From assembly GCA_947631215.1 (NCBI GenBank), contig CANRKN010000013.1, positions 1 through 33,377 on the forward strand: a stretch of 33,377 nt of DNA, given 5' to 3'. A program made the translations under genes and the position numbers. Numbering within the stretch: position 1 is the stretch's first letter; each line of letters begins with the position of its first letter. Below, piece after piece: positions 16,539 to 24,912 of this stretch. Under the pieces are notes generated by a model that did no database searches, was not told where the DNA came from, and saw nothing but the letters and a program-made list of their open reading frames with translations. This stretch comes from an uncultured Oscillospiraceae bacterium (GTDB lineage Bacteria; Bacillota_A; Clostridia; Oscillospirales; Oscillospiraceae).

Positions 16539-16936
16539 TGCGTATCCATCACGTCGGCTATCTGGTCAAGAAGCTGGAAAAAGCGCGGGCCGTATTTGCG
16601 GCCTTGGGATACGCGAAAAAGGGCGAGGTCGTCTATGATGAACAACGTGATGTAGATATCCTGTTCATGGAAAAGAATGGCTACACCATTGAATTGGTGA
16701 GCCCGGAGTCCGAGCGGTCAGTGGTAGCAGAGCTTATCAAGAAGTATAAAAACGCACCCTACCACATCTGCTATGTCTCGGATGACTTTGAAAGTGACAT
16801 AAACGGTATGAATGAAAAAGGATTCATACGGATCGATGAACCGGTGCCTGCCCCCGCTTTGGACGGCCAGAGGGTGTGCTTTTTTATGAATCCATATATT
16901 GGTATGGTGGAACTGCTGGAGGAGACGGATCGATGA
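16538..16936 (+). CDS. VOC (glyoxalase/methylmalonyl-CoA epimerase-like) protein
   Basis: A 132-residue vicinal-oxygen-chelate protein. MRIHHVGYLVKKLEKARAVF begins it, and the likely metal ligands lie in HHVGY, TIELVSP, PYHICY and MVELLEE, the spacing seen in methylmalonyl-CoA epimerase and glyoxalase relatives. ATG 16538 overlaps the ACP stop (TGATG), giving a better start than the GTG at 16535. Tight coupling to the ACP suggests it epimerises or otherwise alters the ACP-bound acyl group; the reaction is not known. Confidence 0.85.
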   Translation: MRIHHVGYLVKKLEKARAVFAALGYAKKGEVVYDEQRDVDILFMEKNGYTIELVSPESERSVVAELIKKYKNAPYHICYVSDDFESDINGMNEKGFIRIDEPVPAPALDGQRVCFFMNPYIGMVELLEETDR

Positions 16937-16954
16937 TCCGAAAATGAGGTCGTT

Positions 16955-18516
16955 ATGGTATTTTCGTCAACGATTTTTTTATTTGCGTTTCTGCCCCTGA
17001 CGCTGGCGGGATATTATCTGCTGGACCGGCGGTTCAAAAACTATTTTCTGCTGGCGGCGTCGCTGCTGTTTTACGCCTGGGGCGAACCGAAGTTCGTGTT
17101 CATGATGATCGGGTCGATCCTGGTGAACTATCTTTTTGCCCTTGGCATTGACCGGCTGCAGCACAGCGCCGTATCTAAAAAATCGACCTGGGGGGGGTAA
17201 AACGTTCTAAACCTGAAAAGTGGGCGAAGTGCCTGCTGGCCCTGATGGTTCTGTTCAATCTGTCCCTGTTTTTTGTGTACAAGTACCTGGACTTCACCAT
17301 TACCAACATCAATACGGTGGGCCCTTGGTTCGGAGCGAAGCCCATTCCCCTGCGTAACATTGCTCTGCCCATCGGCATATCCTTCTTCACCTTCCAGGCA
17401 ATGAGCTATGTGTTTGATGTGTACTACGGCCGGGGCCGGGTGCAGAAGAACCCACTGAATGTGATGCTGTATGTGTCGCTGTTCCCGCAGCTCATCGCGG
17501 GACCTATTGTCCGTTATGAGACGGTGGCGGAGGAGATCACGGACCGGAAGGAGACGCTGGAGGACTTTGTCCAGGGTATCAAACGGTTCGTCATCGGTCT
17601 GGGGAAGAAGGCCATCCTGGCAAACAGCCTTGCCGTCATCGCGGACAGAACCTTCGGCTATACGGATTATTCCCAACTGACAGTGCTGCTGACATGGCTC
17701 GGGGCCATATGCTATATGCTTCAGCTCTATTTTGATTTCGGCGGCTACTCCGATATGGCTATCGGGTTGGGGCTGATGTTCGGGTTCCACTTTGAGGAGA
17801 ACTTTGACTATCCGTACATATCCAGAACGGTAGGGGAGTTCTGGCGGCGGTGGCACATCTCTCTGGGAAGCTGGTTCCGGGATTACCTGTTCATGCCGGT
17901 GTCCCGGTCTGAGTGGTTGAGGAAGCTGTCAATGGTTGTCGGAAAGAAGTGGGGCACGAAGGCCCGCAGAAATATGATGGTGATCGTGCCAACGCTGGTC
18001 ACATGGGTACTGACAGGCGTGTGGCACGGGGCGAACTGGACGTTTCTGGTGTTTGGATGCTGGTACGGCGTGATCCTCTCGCTGGACATCGTAATGGCGC
18101 CGGTGTTCAAGAAGTGGCTCAACAAGCTGCATATCAATAAGGAGGCCAAGTGGTTCCATGGATTTCAGATCGTGCGAACGCTGTTTCTGGTGCTGGTTGC
18201 GGACGTGATATTCCGCAGTGAGAGCATAGGCGGCGCGACGCGGTATCTGGGTTGCCTTTTCGGCCTTGCGGGAAATCACTTGACGAGCGGAGCCAGTATA
18301 TTTTTGTTGAAACAAAGTATTGTGCTATTTTTGGCCAGCACAGTACTGGCCTTGCCCATCATACCCTGGTTTCGGGGGAGGATCGACAGGCTGCCGGAGA
18401 AGTTGTCACCGGTTTGCAACGTCGCTTGTGGAGTTGCTTATGCGGTGGTATTTATTGCAGCCATCGCGCTCACTGTCACCAGCACATACAATCCCTTTAT
18501 CTATTTCAATTTCTGA
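16955..18516 (+). CDS. MBOAT acyltransferase, out of frame at a G8 tract (candidate phase-variable gene)
   Basis: A membrane-bound O-acyltransferase of the AlgI/DltB family that would pass the acyl group from the carrier protein across the membrane. The first frame (16955-17200, 81 residues) has two membrane spans (FLPLTLAGYYLL, FLLAASLLFYAWG). It stops just after a run of eight G (17190-17197). The rest of the protein continues in another frame to 18516: FVYKYLDF, PIGISFFTFQAMSYVFDVY, FPQLIAGPIVRYE, FWRRWHISLGSWFRDYLF and the catalytic His in GVWHGANW. Nine (or six) G would join the halves seamlessly through WGGVKRSKPEKW, giving a protein of about 520 residues. It sits between the ACP/VOC genes and the AlgX-like gene. 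As drawn it is OFF; a sequencing error remains possible. Confidence 0.88.
17190..17197 (+). repeat. G8 homopolymer at the MBOAT frameshift
   Basis: Eight consecutive G, the longest G run I see in the window, sit exactly where the MBOAT reading frame breaks. One added G restores the full frame, the signature of a slipped-strand contingency tract. Confidence 0.85.
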
Positions 18517-18525
18517 GGCTTGGCT

Positions 18526-20124
18526 ATGAAGATGAGAAAATCATGCTTATTGATATATGCCGTAGTCTTTGTACTGCTGTTGGCCGCGCCGGTACTGGCG
18601 TTCAACCGCATTCCGGGCCGTATTTCGGAGGCGGAGAACCGGTACTTGGCGACGTTCCCGGATGTATTTGACGATGCGGGACATGTGAACGAAGGCGTAA
18701 AAAGTGGTTTTGAAACATGGTTCAGCGATAACTTGGGCTTTCGCTCCAAGTTTGTGGAGATTGCCACCGATATAAGGCTGAAGGTATTTCATCAATCTAC
18801 CAGCGACCGCGTGGAGATCGGCCGCGACGGCTGGTATTTTTATACGCTCGATCACAATGTCGACATTGCCGCAGGTAAGCATGTGCTCTCGGAGGACGTT
18901 CTTCAGGACATTGCGCAGAAACAGCAGCAGGTCAGCGATTGGTATGAAGCTCAGGGGATACAATATATTTTAGCGTTGACCCCGGGAAAACCGTCGGTAT
19001 ATCCAGAATATATAGCGTCCGGTGATTATACCGTCCGGGAGACGGCTTGCGATCAGCTGGAGCAGTATTTGGGAAAAAACACTACAGTACAAGTCGTAAA
19101 TACGAAGACTATCGAACTTGAAAATAAAGACAGCGGTAAGTTGTTCCTGCAGCATGACACGCATCTAACACAGATGGGAGCTTATTATGCATATAAAGCT
19201 GTCGCTGAACGCTTAAAAGAACTTGGAATGGATATCCATGACTTTTCTGTCGCCTTTTCGGATGAACAGCAGGAAATCGGGGACCTTTCCGGTATGTTAG
19301 GCGCGCTGGATGTGCTAGGAAGTGAGACTGTGCCCCACCTGATGTGGGCCAGTCGCTGCACACAGGTAACAGAAGGCCCGTTTTATGACGCGATGATACC
19401 GTTTCAGCAGTCAGACTGGGAGGCCATGGTACAGGGTTATTCCATATTTGAAAACCCTGATGCGGAGAACGGTACGCTCTTGATCTATGGTGACTCGCAG
19501 TGGCAACCGATGCGGGACATTCCCCAGCTTCTGGCGGAGAGCTTCCAAAAAGTTGTATTTATGGGACTCAGGACGGTCAACATGGACTTCGACCGTCTCG
19601 TTAAGCCGGATGTTGTCGTATTTGGCTGCGGGGAACGACTGATCGACACAGTATTGGTAAGAGAACCAAACATACTCAAGGTAAATCAAGAGCTGCCCAC
19701 GCTTCCGGTTGCCAGTATGGTGACGCCGGAAGAATATGGCGCGCATATTGCCAATAACGGCATATGTCTGGATACATGCAATGGTGTGGAGACTAACGGA
19801 AGTACAGACCTGACAGTCGAAGAATCTGCTGAAGCTGTCAATCTGTATGGCTGGGCCGCAGATTTTGTAAATGATGCGCCGTTCTCGGCACTGTATTTAC
19901 AGATTGGAGATACATTGGTGCAATGTACATATGGCAATGCACGCCCTGACGTGGCAGCAGCCTACGGAAAGGAATCGTTGACCAATACGGGTTTTACTGT
20001 GTCTATACCCAAAGGCTTATTTGAGGGGGACACAGAACTTAACTTCGTTGGTATAGATGCTGAAGGAACACATCTTTACAAACCTGTCAGCTATAAGATC
20101 CATATAAAAGGAGAGCGGCCTTAA
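18526..20124 (+). CDS. AlgX/AlgJ/DHHW-family SGNH-like protein with C-terminal beta domain
   Basis: A 532-residue exported or membrane-anchored protein of the AlgX/DltD-like acetyltransferase group that usually partners an MBOAT. An N-terminal signal-anchor (about 5-23) precedes NRIPGRISEAENRYLATFP, typical of DHHW proteins. DGWYFYTLD and KLFLQHDTHLTQMGAYYAYKA (the D-x-H catalytic block, about 205-225) follow, then IYGDSQWQ. The last 125 residues form a separate beta-rich domain (VNLYGWAADF, GNARPDVAAAYG). ATG 18526 has GAGG 8 bases upstream and is better than TTG 18520. It follows the MBOAT gene by 9 bases, so it probably completes acyl transfer to the glycan outside the membrane. Confidence 0.85.
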   Translation: MKMRKSCLLIYAVVFVLLLAAPVLAFNRIPGRISEAENRYLATFPDVFDDAGHVNEGVKSGFETWFSDNLGFRSKFVEIATDIRLKVFHQSTSDRVEIGRDGWYFYTLDHNVDIAAGKHVLSEDVLQDIAQKQQQVSDWYEAQGIQYILALTPGKPSVYPEYIASGDYTVRETACDQLEQYLGKNTTVQVVNTKTIELENKDSGKLFLQHDTHLTQMGAYYAYKAVAERLKELGMDIHDFSVAFSDEQQEIGDLSGMLGALDVLGSETVPHLMWASRCTQVTEGPFYDAMIPFQQSDWEAMVQGYSIFENPDAENGTLLIYGDSQWQPMRDIPQLLAESFQKVVFMGLRTVNMDFDRLVKPDVVVFGCGERLIDTVLVREPNILKVNQELPTLPVASMVTPEEYGAHIANNGICLDTCNGVETNGSTDLTVEESAEAVNLYGWAADFVNDAPFSALYLQIGDTLVQCTYGNARPDVAAAYGKESLTNTGFTVSIPKGLFEGDTELNFVGIDAEGTHLYKPVSYKIHIKGERP

Positions 20125-20224
20125 CAAAGCGGCGGAGCTATCCGGATGAGCGGCGCACAATGAAGATATAGTCTTGCGTCTGCATTGACTGACAAGAATT
20201 CAGAAAATCTATGAGGTATGGGGA

Positions 20225-22234
20225 ATGAAGAGGAAAGTGATCAGCAAACAAAGCAGAGTCTTTCAGAAAGACAAAAGAGTATGGAAGTGCTGTCTGTGCT
20301 TGCTAACGCTCCTTATCCTATTAGGTATCCTCTGGCATTATCAGACTTCAGACCTGCCGGGGACGACAGTGTATGAACATCCGCAGGCAAATATAGATTT
20401 CGGTGAACTGACTGCTTCGCACAGTTTAATTCAAGAATTCGACTTTAGAGAAAATGTGCAGATATCAGATTTGTCGATTCTGATGGCGATGTATGGAAGA
20501 GTGAACCATTGCCAGGTTGTATTTACACTATATTTGAACGAAGATGAAGTCTATCATTATGTTATAGATAATGCCGCCAGTATGGCTGATAACAGCTATT
20601 TTACGCTGAAAGATATCGATATTAATGTCACACCTGAGGATAAGCTATATTTGTTGATCACATCACCTGACGGAGAAGCAGGCAATGCGGTGACAGTATG
20701 GACAGACACTGCGTCGGATGAAGGCACAATGTATGTATATGACAGCGTAAATGGTGTAGCTTGGGAAGCTGAGGGGTCTATTGCCTGCTCCGCAAAAACT
20801 GTGTTTGATCACAGGTTAAGCATGTTAAATATTGTGGTATTTGTGTGTGCGGCCCTGTTTATGACAGTCATATTTGTGCTTTTGTTCCTGTCAGAAATCA
20901 AAATCGAACATCTGATCCTTGTGATCGTGATCACGATTGGCCTGCTGTACACGGTGGTCATGACGCCTATGTCCATACCAGATGAGGTGCGGCATTATCA
21001 GGTGGCATATAAACTGTCGAATTATATGCTGTTTCAGTGGGACAGTATTGAATATGGAGATGAGGCAGATTTTGACTACCATGGACTAACCGTACATTAT
21101 AACGCGCCAGCCGGCTATATTCGCGTTATGGAGGACATGGGACAGCCGGCGGCGGACGGCGACGATATTCCGATACCGTTTCCGAGTGAGCTCAGTTACT
21201 TCGTTGAATATATTCCTCAGGCAGTTGGGCTTTCGATTGGGAGACTGTTGGGGTTGAACTTTGTCGTAAAGTTCTACCTGGGGCGCATATTTAATTTATT
21301 GTTTTATGCGGCGTGCTGCTATTTTGCTGTGAAGCGAATGCCAAAATTCAAACTCCTTCTGGGAGTGTTATGCATTACGCCTATGGCTCTGCAGCTGGCG
21401 GGCTCTCTCTCTTTGGACGCGTTTATAAATGGTATTTCCTATATGTTAATAGCAGAGATGTTCAGGGGTATTCTTGGGACCGGGCCGCTTTCTAAAACTG
21501 ACTATATCTTCTTAGTTCTTCTGGGGGCGCTTTTGGCACCGACGAAGGTCGTCTATGTTTTGATTATGGCGCTGGCGATACTGATCCCAGCAGAACGGTT
21601 TGGCGGAGGAAAAAGGAAAGCAAGGGCACTTGCCTGTGCCATGGTAATCTGTGCTGTGACTTTGGCTGTGTTTCAACTGTCAGGTGTGGCATATTGGTTA
21701 GGAACAAAAGCTGACCAAACAGGAATGTGGAGAGTCGTGCAGAATTATAGCATATCATTTCTTCTTCATCATCCGCTCGCAAGCGGCAAGGTGTTTTTCA
21801 ATACGATCAGGCAGCAAGGCTATGATTGGTTTATGAGCAGCATGGGATATCATTTGAGCGGCAACTCAATGCTCGTTCCTAAATGGGCAATTTATGGATT
21901 TGTATTATTGGCTGTTTTGTCTGTATTAGAGGAAGAAGATAACATTGTTTCATGGAGGGAAAGAACTGTATTTCTTAGCGTCTCAGCTGCAATCGTGTTG
22001 TTGGCCATGTTGTCCATGTTTATTGGGTATACGGCGGCCGGTACGGGTATCATAATAGGCGTTCAGGGAAGATATTTCATTCCTATACTTCCATTACTGT
22101 TTATTGTCATTCGCGGAAAGACTCTTGCCTTGAAAAGATCTGTTTTTAAGTTCTGTATGATCACAGCTGTGCTGATAAATATATATGTGATTTCTTATGC
22201 GTTGTCTCAAACATTGTTGACGCCACTGGCATAA
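20225..22234 (+). CDS. DUF2142-family membrane protein with extra beta domain (GT-C-like)
   Basis: A 669-residue multi-span protein of the DUF2142 group, which look like GT-C glycosyltransferases using polyprenyl-phosphate sugars. Family strings MSIPDEVRHYQVAYKLS and GVQGRYFIPILPL are present, with about eleven hydrophobic spans after residue 205. Between the first span (about 22-40) and the rest lies a beta-rich outer domain (about 55-165) that matches the N-terminal domain of the Wzm-like protein at 8033. Bases are visibly more AT-rich than in the rml genes. It follows a 100-bp gap in which no clear promoter or terminator was seen. GAGG lies 8 bases before ATG. Confidence 0.85.
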   Translation: MKRKVISKQSRVFQKDKRVWKCCLCLLTLLILLGILWHYQTSDLPGTTVYEHPQANIDFGELTASHSLIQEFDFRENVQISDLSILMAMYGRVNHCQVVFTLYLNEDEVYHYVIDNAASMADNSYFTLKDIDINVTPEDKLYLLITSPDGEAGNAVTVWTDTASDEGTMYVYDSVNGVAWEAEGSIACSAKTVFDHRLSMLNIVVFVCAALFMTVIFVLLFLSEIKIEHLILVIVITIGLLYTVVMTPMSIPDEVRHYQVAYKLSNYMLFQWDSIEYGDEADFDYHGLTVHYNAPAGYIRVMEDMGQPAADGDDIPIPFPSELSYFVEYIPQAVGLSIGRLLGLNFVVKFYLGRIFNLLFYAACCYFAVKRMPKFKLLLGVLCITPMALQLAGSLSLDAFINGISYMLIAEMFRGILGTGPLSKTDYIFLVLLGALLAPTKVVYVLIMALAILIPAERFGGGKRKARALACAMVICAVTLAVFQLSGVAYWLGTKADQTGMWRVVQNYSISFLLHHPLASGKVFFNTIRQQGYDWFMSSMGYHLSGNSMLVPKWAIYGFVLLAVLSVLEEEDNIVSWRERTVFLSVSAAIVLLAMLSMFIGYTAAGTGIIIGVQGRYFIPILPLLFIVIRGKTLALKRSVFKFCMITAVLINIYVISYALSQTLLTPLA

Positions 22235-22307
22235 GGCGCAGCGTCAGATGTGAAAACGAAAAATTAATTAATTTTGCTGGTGTTTACGTGAAAGTGAGGA
22301 GAAATTT

Positions 22308-22889
22308 TTGAAACATGAATTAAATCTGTTATTTAAAGCGGTTTTCACTAGTGCTGTTTGCTGTGCGGTTATCGCGGCTATCGTAGCCCTTTTGTTGCGC
22401 ACGCCGCTGCTGGCGGGACAGAAAGCGTTTTTATACCGATTGCTGATGTTGGAGGCTTTCGCATGCGTGGTGTTGCTGGCGGTGCTGGTACCGGTCGCGA
22501 TCAAGCGGGGAAGCCTGTTAGGGCTGGAGATGCACGCAGTGGTGATGTGCGTGGGACTGTCCACGCTGCTCATGGCACTGTTTTTCTCTCTGGGGCCCAT
22601 GACGATAGAGCGGTCTTATACCATCTACTCTCTGGCAGACATGGCGGACCACGCGGACAAAGACTATTCGTATGAAGACATTAAGGACCAGTTTATCGAA
22701 GGATACATAGAGGGCGCCAACGAGAGCCAGAAGCGGCTGGACGAACAGGTGTACATAGGGAATCTGGAGGAAGTGGACGGCGGGTACCGGATCACCAACA
22801 AGGGCCGGCGGCTGGTGGGGATATTCCGACTGGTGGAGAGCATATTTCCGGTACCGGATGAGAACAGCATCTATCCCAACGGGCACTGA
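22308..22889 (+). CDS. Small membrane protein with winged-helix-like tail, function unknown
   Basis: A 193-residue protein not recognised as a named family. Three hydrophobic stretches (about 10-31, 43-64 and 78-99) occupy the first half. The second half is soluble; EEVDGGYRITNKGRRLVGIFRLV looks like the wing and last helix of a winged-helix domain, here split as GGYRITNKGRRLV. The likely start is TTG 22308, 7 bases after GTGAGGAG; no ATG is close. It stands between the DUF2142 and UbiA genes and may assist either of them. It could also be a membrane-tied regulator, but nothing shows this. Confidence 0.7.
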   Translation: MKHELNLLFKAVFTSAVCCAVIAAIVALLLRTPLLAGQKAFLYRLLMLEAFACVVLLAVLVPVAIKRGSLLGLEMHAVVMCVGLSTLLMALFFSLGPMTIERSYTIYSLADMADHADKDYSYEDIKDQFIEGYIEGANESQKRLDEQVYIGNLEEVDGGYRITNKGRRLVGIFRLVESIFPVPDENSIYPNGH

Positions 22890-22916
22890 CGCATGCTTTG
22901 CTGAATAGAGGTCGTT

Positions 22917-23822
22917 ATGGAACAAAAGAAACCACAGCATTATTTGAAAAGCATCATCAAGCTGATGCGGCCGAAGCACTGGCTGAAAAACGGGCTGGTT
23001 TTCATTGCGCTCGTTTTTGCAGGGCGGCTTTTTGAGGTGGATTCGCTTGTGCGGTCGGTCCTTGGCTTTATCGCATTTTCTCTCATATCCTCGGCGGTGT
23101 ACGTGCTCAACGACATCCGGGATGTGGAGGCGGACCGGAAACACGAGGTAAAACGGAACCGGCCCATCGCATCGGGGGCGGTGAGCATCCCGGCGGCATA
23201 TGGGCTTATGATGGTGCTGACAGCGGTGGCCCTGGGTATCAGCTTTCTGGCCTGCCGGGCCGTCTGGGAGGGGTTCGGCCTCATCCTGGCATATTTCCTG
23301 GTGAATCTCGGGTACAGCCTGGGCCTGAAGCATGTACCGTTCGTGGACATAGTGCTGCTGGTATCCGGTTTTGCGCTGCGGGTGTTTTATGGCGCCGCGG
23401 TCATCGATGTGTATGTCTCTTACTGGGTAACTTTGACAGTGTTTGCCCTTTCGTTTTATATGAGCTTGGGGAAACGGCGCAATGAGATATTGAAGAGCGA
23501 GGACCCGGCGGCCACCCGGCGGGTGCTGAAGTATTACTCCGTGGCCTTTCTGGACAAGTTCATGTATCTGTGTCTGGCCATCGCCATCGTGTTCTATGCT
23601 CTGTGGAGTGCGGATGGGGAGGTGATTGCCCGGTTCGGGACAGACAAGCTGATCTGGACAGTGCCCATGGTAATCCTGCTGATGATGAAGTATAGCGCTG
23701 ACATTGAGTCGGACTCCTACGGGGACCCGGTGGACGTGATCACCCACGACAAATTGCTGGTGCTTATGGCGTTTGCATATGGAATGGCCATGCTGGCGAT
23801 CCTGTATCTCCCCAAACTCTGA
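22917..23822 (+). CDS. UbiA-family polyprenyl-phosphate transferase (DPPR-synthase-like)
   Basis: A 301-residue UbiA-superfamily prenyltransferase with about eight membrane spans. MRPKHWLKNGLVFIAL and the Asp motif NDIRDVEAD (65-73), followed by HEVKRNRPIASG, match decaprenyl-phosphate phosphoribosyltransferase relatives; the second Asp region is ADIESDSYGDPVDV near the C-terminus. Such enzymes attach phosphoribose to a polyprenyl phosphate. Next to an epimerase and a DUF2142 protein it may supply a lipid-linked pentose donor for a glycosyl side group, which is inference. Confidence 0.87.
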   Translation: MEQKKPQHYLKSIIKLMRPKHWLKNGLVFIALVFAGRLFEVDSLVRSVLGFIAFSLISSAVYVLNDIRDVEADRKHEVKRNRPIASGAVSIPAAYGLMMVLTAVALGISFLACRAVWEGFGLILAYFLVNLGYSLGLKHVPFVDIVLLVSGFALRVFYGAAVIDVYVSYWVTLTVFALSFYMSLGKRRNEILKSEDPAATRRVLKYYSVAFLDKFMYLCLAIAIVFYALWSADGEVIARFGTDKLIWTVPMVILLMMKYSADIESDSYGDPVDVITHDKLLVLMAFAYGMAMLAILYLPKL

Positions 23823-23871
23823 ACAGAGTTGCATACATAAAACGAATCAAAAACAAAGGAGCTATATCATT

Positions 23872-24897
23872 ATGAGCGGAAAACTGCTGGCGGCGAAGGT
23901 GCGTGTGGCGATGAACGTGCTAAGAAAACGTCCGATCCTGACGATCTTTGACGTGACGAAGCTATGCAATGAGCGCTGCCCCATGTGCAATATCTGGAAG
24001 GAAAAGTCGGCGGACATGAGCTTGGAGGAGATTCGTGCCAAGGCCGGGGAACTGCATAAGTTCGGCGTGGGGTACGTGTTCCTGCAGGGGGGCGAGCCGT
24101 TGATCCGCAAGGACATCATCGACATCGTGGACATCTTCCTGGACAACGGCATCCGCCCAACGATCATCACCAACGGCATCCTGCTGACGCCGGAGCTGGC
24201 GGAGAAGATTGCGGCGCGGGAGTGCAATCTGGCGATAAGCATCGACTCTCTGATTCGGGAACGATTCGCGTTGCTGCGGGGCAAGGATTCCCTGGAGCGG
24301 GTGGCGGCCAATGTGCGGGCCATCGCGTACCTTAAGGGCAGGCACAAGGGGAATTGGTCCATCACCACCACGGTGACGAAGATGACGGAACTGGAGGACG
24401 TGAAGAACCTGCGGGATTTTGCCTATGAAAACGGATTCATGTATGCGATCCGGCCCTATATCCACGTGAATGGCACGGCGGGGAAGGAGGACGAGCGGCT
24501 GGTCTACGATTACCAGAGCGTGATCGAGATATTCAACTTCATCGCGGGGAAGGCGAAGGAGGAGAACCTGCTGGCCTATCTCATCTACCAGGAACATATC
24601 AACTACATCCACGGCAACCCCATGCCGGAGTGCGACGCGCTGAATTATTCGTTTCTGATGAAGGAGACAGGGCATATCTCACCGTGCATCGAGTTCCCCA
24701 ACATCGACATTACCCTGGACCAGTTCAAGGAACTGAAGAAGCAGTGCAAATCCTGCTTGGATAAGTGCAACGCTACAACGCCGTGCTTCTATAACGACGC
24801 GCGGGAGATAGGGTTCCTGGTGAGGAAGAAGTGGATCATCCTGGCCCATTTGCCGACGCTGTTCAAGCAGATGAAGAGGTACGGCAACTTCTTCTAA
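23872..24897 (+). CDS. Radical SAM protein with C-terminal Cys cluster
   Basis: A 341-residue radical SAM enzyme. The iron-sulfur ligands are Cys32, Cys36 and Cys39 in KLCNERCPMCNIW, with LQGGEPLIRKDI as the SAM-binding GGE motif. A second Cys set near the end (SPCIEF, QCKSCLDKC, TTPCF) suggests an auxiliary cluster of the SPASM/Twitch kind. The true start is ATG 23872 after AAAGGA; the open frame upstream to 23773 overlaps the UbiA gene. Its substrate is unknown. It lies between the UbiA and epimerase genes, so a sugar or lipid-linked sugar is a reasonable guess. Confidence 0.88.
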   Translation: MSGKLLAAKVRVAMNVLRKRPILTIFDVTKLCNERCPMCNIWKEKSADMSLEEIRAKAGELHKFGVGYVFLQGGEPLIRKDIIDIVDIFLDNGIRPTIITNGILLTPELAEKIAARECNLAISIDSLIRERFALLRGKDSLERVAANVRAIAYLKGRHKGNWSITTTVTKMTELEDVKNLRDFAYENGFMYAIRPYIHVNGTAGKEDERLVYDYQSVIEIFNFIAGKAKEENLLAYLIYQEHINYIHGNPMPECDALNYSFLMKETGHISPCIEFPNIDITLDQFKELKKQCKSCLDKCNATTPCFYNDAREIGFLVRKKWIILAHLPTLFKQMKRYGNFF

Positions 24898-24912
24898 GAG
24901 GTATTGGAAGGA

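Noticed and set aside
17245..18516. Treating the second MBOAT frame as an independent gene
   Set aside because: It lacks the first spans of the family and joins perfectly to 16955-17197 with one extra G.
20125..20224. TTGACT near 20183 as an internal promoter for the DUF2142 gene
   Set aside because: No acceptable -10 at 16-18 bases.
22260..22275. 16-bp AT-only palindrome before the small membrane protein gene
   Set aside because: Simple AT-rich sequence can form by chance, and no T-tract hairpin or promoter accompanies it.
22518..23834. 438-residue open frame on the minus strand
   Set aside because: It mirrors the UbiA gene, is rich in His/Gln/Pro and has no recognisable motif.
24085..24091. 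G6 runs here and at several other places as further slippage tracts
   Set aside because: They are short, lie in intact frames, and are expected in GC-rich coding sequence.
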